Below are positions 8,816 to 20,052 of a stretch of 64,000 bases of DNA, piece by piece (the stretch's first letter is position 1; each line of letters opens with the position of its first letter). Both the position numbers and the translations under genes were made by a program. The notes beneath the pieces were generated by a model that saw only the letters and a program-made list of their open reading frames with translations, was not told the DNA's origin and did not search any database. The stretch is from an uncultured Pelagibacteraceae bacterium (lineage in GTDB: Bacteria; Pseudomonadota; Alphaproteobacteria; Pelagibacterales; Pelagibacteraceae), in NCBI GenBank assembly GCA_902579285.1, contig CACHGA010000001.1:287411-351410 (forward strand). Direction: 5' to 3'.

Positions 8816-11624
8816 AAATTTAAGTCCAGAAATTGGTGCGACTCAAATTAATGGTATTTGCTTTGACAGCAGGAAGGTCAAAAAGGGAGATTTATTTATT
8901 GCTATTAAAGGTGAAAAACATAATGGTAATAAATTTGTATCCCAGGCTGTTTCTAAAGGTGCGAAAGTAGTAATACATTCGGAAAAAATAAAAAAAAACA
9001 CAAAAACTAAATTTATAAAGTTCGCGGATACCAGAGATATATTAGCTAAAATAAGTTCAAAGTTTTTTAAAAATAAGCCCAAAAATATAATTGCAGTCAC
9101 CGGAACAAATGGAAAAACGTCAATATCAGATTTTTTTTACCAGATTTTTAAATTACAAAATCTTAAATCAGGTTTCATAGGAACACTTGGTTGTAGAAAA
9201 GATAAATTATTAAAAAAGAGAAACCTAACTTCTTTAGACTCATTAACATTGAACAAAGATCTAAATGAAATGAGTAGAATTAAAATAAATAATGTCATTA
9301 TTGAAGCATCTAGTCATGGTCTTAAACAAAAAAGATTAAATTTTTTAAAAATAAAAGCAGGTATTTTTACAAATTTAAGTCATGACCATTTGGACTATCA
9401 CAAAAATATGAAAAATTATTTTGAATCTAAGTTGCTTCTTTTTAAAGATCTTTTAAAAAAAAGAGGCACAGTAATAACAGACACTGATATTAAGCAATTT
9501 AAAGAAATAAAAAAAATTCAAAAAAAAAGGAAACTTAAAATGCTCAATATAGGGTTAAAGAGTAATACATTTGATATTTTAGATCATAAGATATTTGAGA
9601 ATTTTCAATATCTTAAAATTAAATACAAAAATAAAATATACAAACTAAGGATAAATCTTTATGGCTCAATTCAAATTAAGAATCTATTTATGGCAATTTT
9701 AGCTTCAAAAGTTTGTGGTCTCAAAGTTGAAAATATATTAAATAAAATTGATAGAATCGAAAGTGTTGAGGGAAGACTACAATTAAAAAGAATATTGACA
9801 AATAATTCAAAAATATTTTTAGATTATGCTCATACCCCGGAAGCTTTAGAAAAAGCAATATTATCATTGAGGGAACACTTTAATAAAAAAATATCTGTTA
9901 TTTTTGGATGTGGCGGCGAAAGAGACAAAAGCAAAAGAAAACTAATGGGAAAAATTGCAAGCAGATACTGTGATAAAATTTATATTACGGACGATAATCC
10001 AAGAAATGAAAATGCAAAAAAAATTAGAAAGGATATTATTAAAGGAATCAATCATTCTTTTGTTAGAGAAATCGGAAATAGAAAAAAAGCAATTATTTAT
10101 GCCTTAAAAAATTCTGATCCTTATGAAATAATTTTAGTTGCAGGAAAAGGACATGAAACACATCAAGAATTTGGAAATAAAAAAATTATTTTAAGTGATA
10201 AAAATATTATTAAAAATTTTAAAAACAAAAAAAATCTATCCAATACAAAAAATAATTTAAAATATAATGGTGTTATTATAAAAAAAATACTCAAAACAAA
10301 AAAAAATTACAATTTTAACGGCGTATCAATTGATTCTAAAACTACTAAGAAAAATAATTTATTTATAGCTATTAAAGGGAAAAAAAATGATGGACATAAT
10401 TTTTTAAAACAAGCAGTTTATAACGGTGCTAAATATTGTATAGTCAATAGAGTTAATCAGAATAAATCAAAATTTATTTACACAAAAAACACAATTAAAT
10501 TTCTCAATAAACTGGCAAAAGAAAAAAGAAATTTATCTTCTGCAAAGTTTATTGCTGTAACTGGAAGTACTGGAAAAACTACTGTAAAAACAATGCTTGG
10601 AAATCTATTAAATGAGTATTCGAAAACTTATTTTTCACCAAGGTCATTTAATAATCAGCTTGGAGTTCCATTAAGCATTTCTAATATGAATCCAGATCAT
10701 AAATTTGGAGTATTTGAAGTTGGAATGAGTAGATTTAATGAAATTAATAAACTTTCAGCCTTAGTAAAACCTCATTTAGGAATAATAACAAATATATCAG
10801 AGGCACACTTGGAAAATTTCAAAAATATTGATGATATTGCTAAAGCAAAAAGTGAAATTATTTATAATTTGCAAAAAGGAGGAACAGTTATTTTAAATCA
10901 AGATGATAAATTTTTTACGTATTTAAAAAAAATAGCTGATAAAAATAATATAAAGGTTATATCATTTGGTTATTCAAAAAAATCCCACATTAGATTTAAT
11001 AATTTGTTAGAAAAAAGGGGATTTTTCTTACTTACACTTTTTGTAAATAAAAAAAAACTTTTCTTAAAAATAAATAATAGAAACAAAAATTATATTATGA
11101 ATATTTTATCGTGTATTTCAATTATAAATGAATTGAATTTACCTTTTAATAAAATTAGAGATTTTTTTAAAAATAGAATACTCTTAAAAGGAAGAGGTAA
11201 AATTAGTAAAATTAATAAATTTAACAAAAAATTCTTTTTAATCGATGAGAGTTATAATGCAAACCCTTTATCTGTTAAATCAGCAATTCAGAACTTTTCA
11301 AACATAAAAAAAGGGGGAAAAAGAAAATACTTTCTTTTTGGGGATATGTTGGAACTAGGTAAGAATTCTCATATTTACCATAAAAAAATCTCTAAATTTA
11401 TAAATAATAGTGATATTGATAAAACTTATGTCTATGGAAGTAATGCTTCTGAAACATACAAAAGTTTAAATAAACAGAAACAAGGTGAGATAATAAAAGA
11501 TCTAAAATTGTTTAAAAACAAGATATTTAATGTTTTAAGAGACGGAGATTATTTGATGATAAAAGGTTCTAACGCTACGAGACTTCATGAGGTAACTAAA
11601 AAATTTATAGGAGGCAGCAATTAA
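8793..11624 (+). CDS. Fused MurE (meso-DAP ligase)-MurF
   Basis: N-terminal half: 'ITDDNPRNE' DAP motif, 'AVTGTNGKTS', 'VAGKGHETHQEF'. C-terminal half: 'VTGSTGKTTVKTML', 'SFNNQLGVPL', 'DESYNANPLSVKSAIQNF', 'GDMLELG'. Single open frame; listed ORF starts at 8775. Confidence 0.95.
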   Translation: MLLKKLIKNLSPEIGATQINGICFDSRKVKKGDLFIAIKGEKHNGNKFVSQAVSKGAKVVIHSEKIKKNTKTKFIKFADTRDILAKISSKFFKNKPKNIIAVTGTNGKTSISDFFYQIFKLQNLKSGFIGTLGCRKDKLLKKRNLTSLDSLTLNKDLNEMSRIKINNVIIEASSHGLKQKRLNFLKIKAGIFTNLSHDHLDYHKNMKNYFESKLLLFKDLLKKRGTVITDTDIKQFKEIKKIQKKRKLKMLNIGLKSNTFDILDHKIFENFQYLKIKYKNKIYKLRINLYGSIQIKNLFMAILASKVCGLKVENILNKIDRIESVEGRLQLKRILTNNSKIFLDYAHTPEALEKAILSLREHFNKKISVIFGCGGERDKSKRKLMGKIASRYCDKIYITDDNPRNENAKKIRKDIIKGINHSFVREIGNRKKAIIYALKNSDPYEIILVAGKGHETHQEFGNKKIILSDKNIIKNFKNKKNLSNTKNNLKYNGVIIKKILKTKKNYNFNGVSIDSKTTKKNNLFIAIKGKKNDGHNFLKQAVYNGAKYCIVNRVNQNKSKFIYTKNTIKFLNKLAKEKRNLSSAKFIAVTGSTGKTTVKTMLGNLLNEYSKTYFSPRSFNNQLGVPLSISNMNPDHKFGVFEVGMSRFNEINKLSALVKPHLGIITNISEAHLENFKNIDDIAKAKSEIIYNLQKGGTVILNQDDKFFTYLKKIADKNNIKVISFGYSKKSHIRFNNLLEKRGFFLLTLFVNKKKLFLKINNRNKNYIMNILSCISIINELNLPFNKIRDFFKNRILLKGRGKISKINKFNKKFFLIDESYNANPLSVKSAIQNFSNIKKGGKRKYFLFGDMLELGKNSHIYHKKISKFINNSDIDKTYVYGSNASETYKSLNKQKQGEIIKDLKLFKNKIFNVLRDGDYLMIKGSNATRLHEVTKKFIGGSN

Positions 11625-12710
11625 ATGCTTTACAGTTTTTTAACTTCATTGGTTGATACTTTTAGTTTTTTAAATGTATTTAAATACATTACTTTTAGAA
11701 TCGGTTTGTCTGTTGTCACGTCTTTGACCATAATCTTTTTGATTGGCACACCACTAATTAAATATTTTGCAAAAAAGCAAATTACTGGACCAATTAGACA
11801 AGATGGTCCTATTGATCATATAATTAAAAAAAGTGGAACCCCAACAATGGGGGGATTGATGATCCTAATAGGTATTATAGTAAGTACTATTTTATGGGCA
11901 GATTTAACAAATATTTACATTTGGATAGTCCTGTTTGTGTGCACTAGCCTTGGTTTATTAGGTTTTTTAGATGATTATTTAAAAATTAAATTTAAAAATT
12001 CATCAGGTGTGAATGCAAAATTAAAATTTTTTGGTCAGTTTATTATTTCTCTAATTAGTATTTTATTACTTATCTACTTTACTGACCACGAAACTATATC
12101 GAACCTATATTTTCCTTTTTTTAAAAATCTCGTACTACATATGGGTTTATTTTTTATACCTTTTGGTATTTTTGTTATCATTGGCTCCTCTAATGCAGTA
12201 AATTTAACAGATGGATTAGATGGTTTAGCAACTGTTCCAGTTATGTTGGTTGCACTATCATTTTCTTTAATTTGTTATTTGGTTGGAAATACAATATTTG
12301 CAAACTACCTTCAAATTCAATACATACCCAACGTTGGAGAGCTATCAATTTTTTGTGGTTCAATCGTTGGATCTTGCCTAGGTTTTCTATGGTATAACGC
12401 ACCGCCAGCAAAAATATTTATGGGTGATACCGGATCATTATCACTGGGTGGATCAATCGCTGCAGTTGCAATAATTGTAAAACATGAAATTGTTTTAGCA
12501 ATTATTGGAGGACTATTTGTTTTAGAAACTGTTTCAGTAATCATTCAAGTAATATCATTCAAGTTGACTGGAAAAAGAGTATTTATGATGGCTCCAATAC
12601 ATCATCATTTTGAAAAAAAAGGTTGGGCCGAGTCTACCGTGGTCATTAGGTTTTGGATTATTGCCATCATTTTAGCTTTAGTAGGTCTGGCCACATTAAA
12701 ATTAAGATAA
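11625..12710 (+). CDS. mraY: Phospho-N-acetylmuramoyl-pentapeptide transferase
   Basis: '[13 protein letters not shown]', '[11 protein letters not shown]', '[12 protein letters not shown]', '[13 protein letters not shown]'. Confidence 0.98.
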   Translation: MLYSFLTSLVDTFSFLNVFKYITFRIGLSVVTSLTIIFLIGTPLIKYFAKKQITGPIRQDGPIDHIIKKSGTPTMGGLMILIGIIVSTILWADLTNIYIWIVLFVCTSLGLLGFLDDYLKIKFKNSSGVNAKLKFFGQFIISLISILLLIYFTDHETISNLYFPFFKNLVLHMGLFFIPFGIFVIIGSSNAVNLTDGLDGLATVPVMLVALSFSLICYLVGNTIFANYLQIQYIPNVGELSIFCGSIVGSCLGFLWYNAPPAKIFMGDTGSLSLGGSIAAVAIIVKHEIVLAIIGGLFVLETVSVIIQVISFKLTGKRVFMMAPIHHHFEKKGWAESTVVIRFWIIAIILALVGLATLKLR

Positions 12711-12713
12711 TAA

Positions 12714-13997
12714 ATGAAAACATTAATCTCGAACCCCTCATCATTGAATTTTTGCATCTATGGTCTTGGATCAACAGGAGAATCCGTGGCGAAATATTTA
12801 AAAAGAAAAAATTTTCAAAACGTAAAAGTTTGGGATGACAAAATAAAACTAAAAAGTAAAAAAAAAAGTTTTTCAAAATATTTGGACTTTTCTGATTATA
12901 TAATTTTAAGTCCTGGTATAAGCTTAAATAATGCAAAGCTTAAGAGCAAACTTATTAAAAATAAAAAAAAAATTATAACAGATATTGATCTGTTCTATCT
13001 TTTTAATCGAAATATAAAATCAATTGTTATCACTGGAACAAACGGAAAGTCTACAACATGTAAAATACTTGAACACGTATTAAAACAAAATAAAATTAAT
13101 GTTAAATTAGGCGGGAACATTGGAAAACCTATTTTAGATATAAATTTAAACAGCAATCCAATTGTAATAATTGAAGCTTCTTCTTTTCAATTAGCATATT
13201 CAAAATTTATAAAACCAAATTTTGCGGCAATTCTAAATATAACAAAAGATCATTTAGACTGGCATGGTTCTATGAAGGATTATGTTGATTCAAAGTTTAA
13301 AATTTTTTCAAATCAAAATAATAATGATTTTGCGTATCTTAATAATAAAGTCTTAATAAAAAAATTTAAAAAGAATAAATTCTCAAGCAAATTAAAATAT
13401 ATTAATATAAATAAATATAAAAAATTACAAAATAAAATAAATAACAGTTATCTTAGATCAGATGTTAATATTGAAAATCTAAGTTATATTTTTGAATTAT
13501 CCAAAAAACTCAAAATAAAAGAAAATAATATTATAAAAACTCTAAAAAATTTTAAAGGTTTAGAACATAGACATGAAATTTTCTATAAAAAAAATAATAA
13601 AATATTTATCAATGATTCAAAAGCAACTAGTTTTGATGCAACAAAATCAGCGCTTAAAAGCAACAAAAATATTTTTTGGATTGTCGGAGGTTTACCTAAA
13701 ATTGGAGATAAATTTAGAATAAATGGACTGAAAAAAAACATTATAAAAGCATATGTAATTGGTAATTATTCAAAATATTTTCAAAAAATTTTTACTAATC
13801 ATATTGATTTTGAATTAAGTAAAAATATGAAAAATGCAATAGGTTCACTATTTAAAGATATTAGAAAATTAAATCAAAAAAAAATTACGATTCTTTTAAG
13901 CCCCGCATGTGCTTCATATGATCAATATAAAAATTTTGAGCAGAGAGGAAATAATTTTAAAAATCTAGTAATACAATATGCAAAAAAATATTTTTAA
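12714..13997 (+). CDS. murD: UDP-N-acetylmuramoylalanine--D-glutamate ligase
   Basis: 'YGLGSTGESVAKYL', 'ITGTNGKSTT', 'NDSKATSFDATKSAL', 'LLSPACASYDQYKNFEQRGNNF'. Confidence 0.96.
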   Translation: MKTLISNPSSLNFCIYGLGSTGESVAKYLKRKNFQNVKVWDDKIKLKSKKKSFSKYLDFSDYIILSPGISLNNAKLKSKLIKNKKKIITDIDLFYLFNRNIKSIVITGTNGKSTTCKILEHVLKQNKINVKLGGNIGKPILDINLNSNPIVIIEASSFQLAYSKFIKPNFAAILNITKDHLDWHGSMKDYVDSKFKIFSNQNNNDFAYLNNKVLIKKFKKNKFSSKLKYININKYKKLQNKINNSYLRSDVNIENLSYIFELSKKLKIKENNIIKTLKNFKGLEHRHEIFYKKNNKIFINDSKATSFDATKSALKSNKNIFWIVGGLPKIGDKFRINGLKKNIIKAYVIGNYSKYFQKIFTNHIDFELSKNMKNAIGSLFKDIRKLNQKKITILLSPACASYDQYKNFEQRGNNFKNLVIQYAKKYF

Positions 13998-15093
13998 TAC
14001 AAAAAATTATTGGAGAAATATTGATAAACAAATTCTATCATGTTTTCTCGTACTATTTGTTCTTGGCGTTTTTATCTCCTTTTCATCTACTTCGTTTTTG
14101 GCAGATGAGAGGTTAAATAAAAGTTATTATTTTTTTTTTCAAAAACATCTTGTATATGCTTGTGCTTCCTTTTTAGTAATGATTTTTATATCCACACTTA
14201 GCACAAATGTAATTAATAAAAGTTTGATACCAATTTTTATATTTTTTTTATTATTATTGTTATTAGTTCCTTTTTTTGGAACAGAGGTCAAAGGAGCCAA
14301 AAGATGGTTAAATTTATATATTTTTCGTTTTCAACCTATAGAGTTTGTTAAACCTTTTTTTATACTGATAGTTGCTCAAGTTATTTCGACAAGTAAAGTT
14401 AAAAGCTTAAATTTTTCTCATATTATTTCTTTTCTTTTCTTGTCTTTAATTACTTTACTTCTTTTAATTCAACCTGATGTAGGACAAACTATTTTGCTAA
14501 TTGCTTCATGGTCATCATTAATATTTGTTTCAGGGTTCAGTATAATTTTTCTTATTTTAATTTTTTTAATTCTTATTGTTCTGTTTTTCCTTCTTCTCTA
14601 TGTGGCTCCAGAACGGTTTAGTTATATTATTTCTAGAATTACGTCTTTTATGGACCCAGAAAAGTCTGGTTGGTCTCAGTCACAAAAAGCTATTGAAGCA
14701 ATTAAGCAAGGAGGTTTTAAGGGCCAAGGTATGGGAGAAGGGATTTTAAAGGACAGCGTCCCAGAAGCGCATACGGATTATATTATTGCAGTTATTAGTG
14801 AAGAATTTGGATCAGTAATTTCAATTTTAATTATTATGATTTTTTTATTTATAGCATTTAGAATAATTAAAAAAGTTATCAACTTCTCAAATAATTATTA
14901 CAAACTTGCTCTTTGTGGTTTAACTTCTTTAATAATTTTTCAAACCTTCATTCATATTGGTGTCAATGCAAATTTATTGCCATCTACTGGTATGACGCTA
15001 CCATTTTTGAGCTATGGCGGATCATCATTGTTATCTACTGGAATAATTGCTGGAATTATACTGAATTACACTTCACTAACTGAAAAAAATTAA
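13978..15093 (+). CDS. ftsW: Lipid II polymerase FtsW (SEDS family)
   Basis: 'KGAKRWLNL', 'QPIEFVKPF', 'LIQPDVGQT', 'LPFLSYGGSSLLSTGI'. Confidence 0.95.
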   Translation: MQKNIFNTKNYWRNIDKQILSCFLVLFVLGVFISFSSTSFLADERLNKSYYFFFQKHLVYACASFLVMIFISTLSTNVINKSLIPIFIFFLLLLLLVPFFGTEVKGAKRWLNLYIFRFQPIEFVKPFFILIVAQVISTSKVKSLNFSHIISFLFLSLITLLLLIQPDVGQTILLIASWSSLIFVSGFSIIFLILIFLILIVLFFLLLYVAPERFSYIISRITSFMDPEKSGWSQSQKAIEAIKQGGFKGQGMGEGILKDSVPEAHTDYIIAVISEEFGSVISILIIMIFLFIAFRIIKKVINFSNNYYKLALCGLTSLIIFQTFIHIGVNANLLPSTGMTLPFLSYGGSSLLSTGIIAGIILNYTSLTEKN

Positions 15094-16184
15094 TGAATAA
15101 TAAATCAACAAAAATTCTTATAGCTACAGGGGGCACTGGCGGACATATTTTTCCATCATTAAGTTTAGCTACGTTTTTAAGCAATAAATATAATTTGCAA
15201 ATAGTTTCTGACAGAAGAGGGCATAAATTTTTACCAGAAAATATAAATACAAAAGTAAAAATAATTGATACCGGGACAATTTTTAAAAAGAATATTTTGT
15301 TAGCATTTTTGGGAATTTTTAAAATAATATCTGCTTTTATAATTTCAATTTACTATTTAATCTTTTCAAGACCCAAATTAATAATTGGTATGGGTGGTTA
15401 TTCCTCATTTCCAATCTGTGTTGCTGGTTTCATTTTAAGAATTCCAATAATTATTTATGAAAATAATTTGATTATAGGTAGGGCAAATAAATTTTTGTTA
15501 CCAATAGTAAAAAAAATAATGTTATCTACAGATAAAGTGAAAGGTATAGGACCAAAATACGAAAATAAAATATTTATAAGTGGATATATTTTGAAAGAAA
15601 GTATTTTAAACTCAATAAATTTAAAAAAACAACTAGCTAACAAAGGTGAACTATCATTGTTAATTATGGGAGGTAGTCAGTCTGCAAAAATATTTGGGGA
15701 GATATTGCCTTTAGAAATTACAAAATGTTTCAAAAAGGGGGCAAAGTTTAAAATTTATCAACAGTGTCTTGAAGATCAAATACCTCAAATAAAAAAAATA
15801 TACGAAAAATCTAATATTAATTTTCAATTATTTTCTTTTTCTAAAAATATGCTTGAATATTATAAAAAATCTGATGTAGCAATTACTAGATCAGGTGCCT
15901 CATCATTGGCAGAGTTAACAAACCTAAGGATTCCATTTATTGCAATTCCTTTACCCTCTGCAGCTGACAATCATCAATTTATAAATGCAAAATATTTTGA
16001 AAAAAAAGGATATTGTTTTTTATTAGAAGAAAAATTTATTTCTGATAAATTAAATAAAATTCTTTTAGATCTGTATAATAATGAAAAAAAATTACAGTCT
16101 ATCAAAGACAAAATGACAGAACACTCAGATAAAAATATATTTATGAAAATTGAAAAATTAATTATAAGGATTTTAAATGAATAA
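15093..16184 (+). CDS. murG: MurG glycosyltransferase
   Basis: 'IATGGTGGHIFPSL', 'IGMGGYSSFP', 'RSGASSLAELTNLRIPFIAIPLPSAADNHQ'. Confidence 0.97.
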   Translation: MNNKSTKILIATGGTGGHIFPSLSLATFLSNKYNLQIVSDRRGHKFLPENINTKVKIIDTGTIFKKNILLAFLGIFKIISAFIISIYYLIFSRPKLIIGMGGYSSFPICVAGFILRIPIIIYENNLIIGRANKFLLPIVKKIMLSTDKVKGIGPKYENKIFISGYILKESILNSINLKKQLANKGELSLLIMGGSQSAKIFGEILPLEITKCFKKGAKFKIYQQCLEDQIPQIKKIYEKSNINFQLFSFSKNMLEYYKKSDVAITRSGASSLAELTNLRIPFIAIPLPSAADNHQFINAKYFEKKGYCFLLEEKFISDKLNKILLDLYNNEKKLQSIKDKMTEHSDKNIFMKIEKLIIRILNE

Positions 16185-17568
16185 AATCAAAATAAATTTA
16201 AATCAAAAAATACACTTTATAGGGATAGGTGGGATTGGAATGAGCGGTCTTGCTCAGATTATGAAAAATATGGGTTTTAAAGTTCAGGGAAGTGATTTGA
16301 TAAATAGTAAAAATGTTGAAAGATGTAGAAAAATTGGGATTAAAATATTTAGATCACATAAAAAAGAAAATATAGATCACACCTCGATAGTTATTAAATC
16401 TTCAGCTATAAAAAATAACAACCCAGAAATAAAAGCAGCAATTGAAAAAAATATTACTATATTGAAAAGAGCAGAAATGTTGGCACATGTTGTGGCTTTA
16501 AAAACCAACATAGTGATAACTGGTTCTCACGGCAAAACAACAACTACATCCTTAATTTCAAATATACTTTCACAAGCAAAATTTGATCCTACTATAATAA
16601 ATGGGGGAATAATTAATTCTTTCAATGGAAATGCCAGACTAGGAAAAGGTGACTGGGCGGTATTAGAAGCGGACGAGTCAGACGGCAGCTTTTTAAATTT
16701 CCCAATAAATTATTCAGTCGTGACAAATATTGATAGAGAGCACATGGACTTTTATAAAAATTTTAAAAACTTAAAAAATGCTTTCTTAAAATTTTTAAAT
16801 AAAACACCATTAATCGGAAAATCTTTTATTTGTATAGATGATTATGAAATTGAAAAATTAAGTAAAAAAATAAAAAATAAAAATTTTTATACTTATGGTT
16901 TTTCCAAAAAAGCTGATTTTCAAATTTTAAATCCCGTATACAACAAAGATTACTCAATATTTGATTTAAAAATATCTATTCCAGGCGAAAATAATAGAAC
17001 TATCAAACAAATTAAATTAAACCTTATTGGTAGTCATAATATTCTTAATTCAGTAGGAGCAATTTCTCTCTGTTTACATATAGGGATTAAAATTAAAATA
17101 ATAAAAAACTCACTTAAAAAATTTTCTGGAATTCAAAGAAGACTAACTAAACGTTTTACATTTAAAGGGAGAGAATTTTTTGATGATTACGCCCATCATC
17201 CAACTGAAATTAAATCAGTTTTAAAAAGTTTAAAACTTACCTCAAATGGTAGAAAGATTATATCCGTTTTTCAACCTCATAGATATTCAAGACTAAAATT
17301 TTTAAATAAAGATTTTTCATCCTCTTTTAAAAATTCTGATCTAGTTGTTTTGTGTCCGGTATATTCTGCTGGTGAAAAAATTGACAAAAAATATAACCCA
17401 ATGACTTTTGCCAAGTCTATTACTCAGTATTCAAATACACAAGTTGTACTAATTAATGGTGAAAAAGATTTAAATAATTTTTTCAAAAAAAATTTGATTT
17501 CTAACGAAATAGTTATTTGTATGGGGGCTGGATCAATTTCTAAATGGTTACGAGAAATAAGACTTTAA
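16177..17568 (+). CDS. murC: UDP-N-acetylmuramate--L-alanine ligase
   Basis: 'HFIGIGGIGMSGLAQIM', 'ITGSHGKTTTTS', 'EADESDGSF', 'FDDYAHHPTEIKSVLK', 'FQPHRYSRLK'. Confidence 0.97.
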   Translation: MNKIKINLNQKIHFIGIGGIGMSGLAQIMKNMGFKVQGSDLINSKNVERCRKIGIKIFRSHKKENIDHTSIVIKSSAIKNNNPEIKAAIEKNITILKRAEMLAHVVALKTNIVITGSHGKTTTTSLISNILSQAKFDPTIINGGIINSFNGNARLGKGDWAVLEADESDGSFLNFPINYSVVTNIDREHMDFYKNFKNLKNAFLKFLNKTPLIGKSFICIDDYEIEKLSKKIKNKNFYTYGFSKKADFQILNPVYNKDYSIFDLKISIPGENNRTIKQIKLNLIGSHNILNSVGAISLCLHIGIKIKIIKNSLKKFSGIQRRLTKRFTFKGREFFDDYAHHPTEIKSVLKSLKLTSNGRKIISVFQPHRYSRLKFLNKDFSSSFKNSDLVVLCPVYSAGEKIDKKYNPMTFAKSITQYSNTQVVLINGEKDLNNFFKKNLISNEIVICMGAGSISKWLREIRL

Positions 17569-17576
17569 TTTAAAAT

Positions 17577-18440
17577 ATGATATATAAAAATGAAATACTA
17601 TCAAAATACAGTTGGTTCAATTTAGGAGGGCCAGCTGAGATATTTTTTAAGCCAAATTCAATCGACGATCTAAAAAATTTTTTACTAAAATCAAAAAATA
17701 AAAAAGATAAAATTTTTATTTTGGGAGCTGGTTCAAATACTCTTTTTAGAGACGCAGGTTTTGATGGAATTATAATAAAGCTTGGCAAGGCTTTTACAGA
17801 AACTAAATTAATTGAAAATAATAAAATTGAAGTTGGTGCAGCAACATTAGATAAAAAATTATCTGATTTTGCATATCAAAATTCTTTATCAGGACTTGAA
17901 TTTTTATCTTGTATACCAGGAAGTATTGGGGGAGCTATTACGATGAATAGTGGTTGTTATGATAGTGATATATCAAAAATTTTTGTTTCTCTAAAGGCGA
18001 TAAATTTAGATGGAGAAATTAAATCTTTTACAAAAGATGAGGTAAAATTTTTTTACAGAGGAAATAACTTGAATAACAAGTTAATAATCCTAAGCGTGAT
18101 CTTGCAAGGAGAGCCTGCAGATAAAAATCAAATTAAAGAAAAACAAGAGTCTTTATTAAAAAGAAAAAAAGAAACACAACCATCCAGAATAAAAACTTGT
18201 GGAAGTACATTTAAAAATCCACCCAATAAAAAGGCATGGAAGTTAATCAAGGTATCAAATTGTTCAAACTTAATTGTTGGAGGGGCGAGTATATCTACAC
18301 AGCATTGTAATTTCTTTCAGAATAATGGAAAGGCTAGCTCAGCAGATATTGAAAAATTAATTGAAACAGTTAAAGAAAAAGTCTTTTTAAAAACAGGTAC
18401 AAATTTAGAATTAGAAATTAAAATAATAGGAGCTAAATAA
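17577..18440 (+). CDS. murB: UDP-N-acetylenolpyruvoylglucosamine reductase
   Basis: 'YSWFNLGGPAEIFFKP', 'LGAGSNTLF', 'IPGSIGGAITMNSGCY', 'CGSTFKNP'. Confidence 0.96.
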   Translation: MIYKNEILSKYSWFNLGGPAEIFFKPNSIDDLKNFLLKSKNKKDKIFILGAGSNTLFRDAGFDGIIIKLGKAFTETKLIENNKIEVGAATLDKKLSDFAYQNSLSGLEFLSCIPGSIGGAITMNSGCYDSDISKIFVSLKAINLDGEIKSFTKDEVKFFYRGNNLNNKLIILSVILQGEPADKNQIKEKQESLLKRKKETQPSRIKTCGSTFKNPPNKKAWKLIKVSNCSNLIVGGASISTQHCNFFQNNGKASSADIEKLIETVKEKVFLKTGTNLELEIKIIGAK

Positions 18441-18442
18441 GC

Positions 18443-19375
18443 TTGAGAACAAAGAAAAAAATTTTAGTTGTACTGGGAGGCAACTCCAATGAAAGAAAAG
18501 TAAGTTTAGATTCTGGCAAGTCATGTATTTCAGCTTTAAATAAGATGGGTTATAATTCAATTAAATTTGATCCCCAAAAAAACTCTTTACATAATATTAG
18601 GAAAATCAGTCCAGACGTCATATTTAATGCCCTTCATGGTAAAGATGGAGAAGACGGTAATATTCAAAGTTTTTTTGAATACCTAAAGATTCCATATACA
18701 CATTCCGGAGTTCTTTCTTCAATGATTGCGATGGACAAGTTTTTATCTAAAAAGTTTTTTGAAAAAAACAATATTATAACCCCAAAATATTTCTATCTAA
18801 ACAAAAAAAATTATTTAAACACAACTTTGAAAAAACTTATAAAAAAAAATAAACTAACCTTTCCAATAGTTGTTAAACCAAATAATGAAGGTTCAAGTAT
18901 CGGGGTAAGAATATGTAAAAACTTAGCTATATTACAAAAGGAATTTAAGAAATTAAATAAAGTTTATGAAAACTTGTTATTTGAGAATTATATACCTGGT
19001 CAAGAAATACAAGTTGCTCTGATGGGAGGTAAATCTATAGGAGCCATAGAACTAAAACCCAAAAGAGCTTTTTATGACTATAAAGCAAAATATAAAAAAT
19101 CTGCAAACACATTACATATAATGCCAGCTCAGATAAGCAGAAAAAAATATAATCAAGTTTTAAGGATATCAGAAAAAGCTTATAAAATTCTTAAATGCAA
19201 AGGAATAGCTAGGTGTGATTTTAGATTTCATAAAAATACTTTTTATCTCTTAGAATTAAATACTCAACCTGGAATGACTAGTTTGTCTCTTGTTCCAGAA
19301 ATAGCGAATTATTCAAATATTTCATTTAAACAATTAGTTAATTGGATGATAAAAGATTCTAGCATAAATAGATGA
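18443..19375 (+). CDS. ddl: D-alanine--D-alanine ligase
   Basis: 'VVLGGNSNERKVSLDSG', 'FNALHGKDGEDGNIQ', 'KPNNEGSSIGV', 'ELNTQPGMTSLSLVP'. TTG start. Confidence 0.96.
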   Translation: MRTKKKILVVLGGNSNERKVSLDSGKSCISALNKMGYNSIKFDPQKNSLHNIRKISPDVIFNALHGKDGEDGNIQSFFEYLKIPYTHSGVLSSMIAMDKFLSKKFFEKNNIITPKYFYLNKKNYLNTTLKKLIKKNKLTFPIVVKPNNEGSSIGVRICKNLAILQKEFKKLNKVYENLLFENYIPGQEIQVALMGGKSIGAIELKPKRAFYDYKAKYKKSANTLHIMPAQISRKKYNQVLRISEKAYKILKCKGIARCDFRFHKNTFYLLELNTQPGMTSLSLVPEIANYSNISFKQLVNWMIKDSSINR

Positions 19376-20046
19376 AAACAAAAAAAAATTTATTTATATG
19401 GATATTTATATTTATTTTCCTATCAACATATAGCTTAAACGCAATACAAAAAAAAAAAATTTCATTTTTTTTAATAAAAAAAATTAATGTTGAAGGTCTT
19501 TTAAACGTTAATAGTTACGATTTAGAAAGCTCGCTTGAAGAATTTTATGGAAAAAATCTTATTTTTTTAAATAGAGAAAAATTCAATGAAATAGGAAGTA
19601 AATTTAGTTTTATCAAAGAGATAAAAATTAAAAAAATTTATCCAAGCACATTAAATATAATAGTAAAAGAAAATAAACCATTAGGTATTTTTATTGAAAA
19701 AGATAAAAAAATACTACTTTTAGAAAATGGTAACGAAATTTTAAATTTTAAATTAAATGCAGAAAAAAACTTATTGTTTGTAAAAGGTGAAGGTGCTAGA
19801 AAAAAATTTCATAAATTTTATGAAATTTTAGAAACCACAAATTTTGAAATAGAATTAATACAAGAATTAAATCATTTTGATGTAAATAGGTGGGATATTG
19901 TTTTAAAGAATGGTAAAGTAGTGAAGTTACCAACAGATAGATTTAAAGGATCTATTGAAAAATTTATATCAATCTATGATAAAGATAATTTTAGTAATTT
20001 TAAAATATTTGACTTTAGAATTAATGGACAGCTTATTTTGGAATAG
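19372..20046 (+). CDS. ftsQ: Cell division protein FtsQ (POTRA domain)
   Basis: N-terminal TM, POTRA-like 'INVEGLLNVNSYDLESSLEEFYGKNLIFLN', position between ddl and ftsA. Confidence 0.85.
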   Translation: MKTKKNLFIWIFIFIFLSTYSLNAIQKKKISFFLIKKINVEGLLNVNSYDLESSLEEFYGKNLIFLNREKFNEIGSKFSFIKEIKIKKIYPSTLNIIVKENKPLGIFIEKDKKILLLENGNEILNFKLNAEKNLLFVKGEGARKKFHKFYEILETTNFEIELIQELNHFDVNRWDIVLKNGKVVKLPTDRFKGSIEKFISIYDKDNFSNFKIFDFRINGQLILE

Positions 20047-20052
20047 GAGCTT

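Noticed and set aside
12653-12936. ORFs 12653-12838 (+) and 12667-12936 (-) around the mraY/murD junction
   Set aside because: Shadow ORFs inside well-supported mraY and murD.
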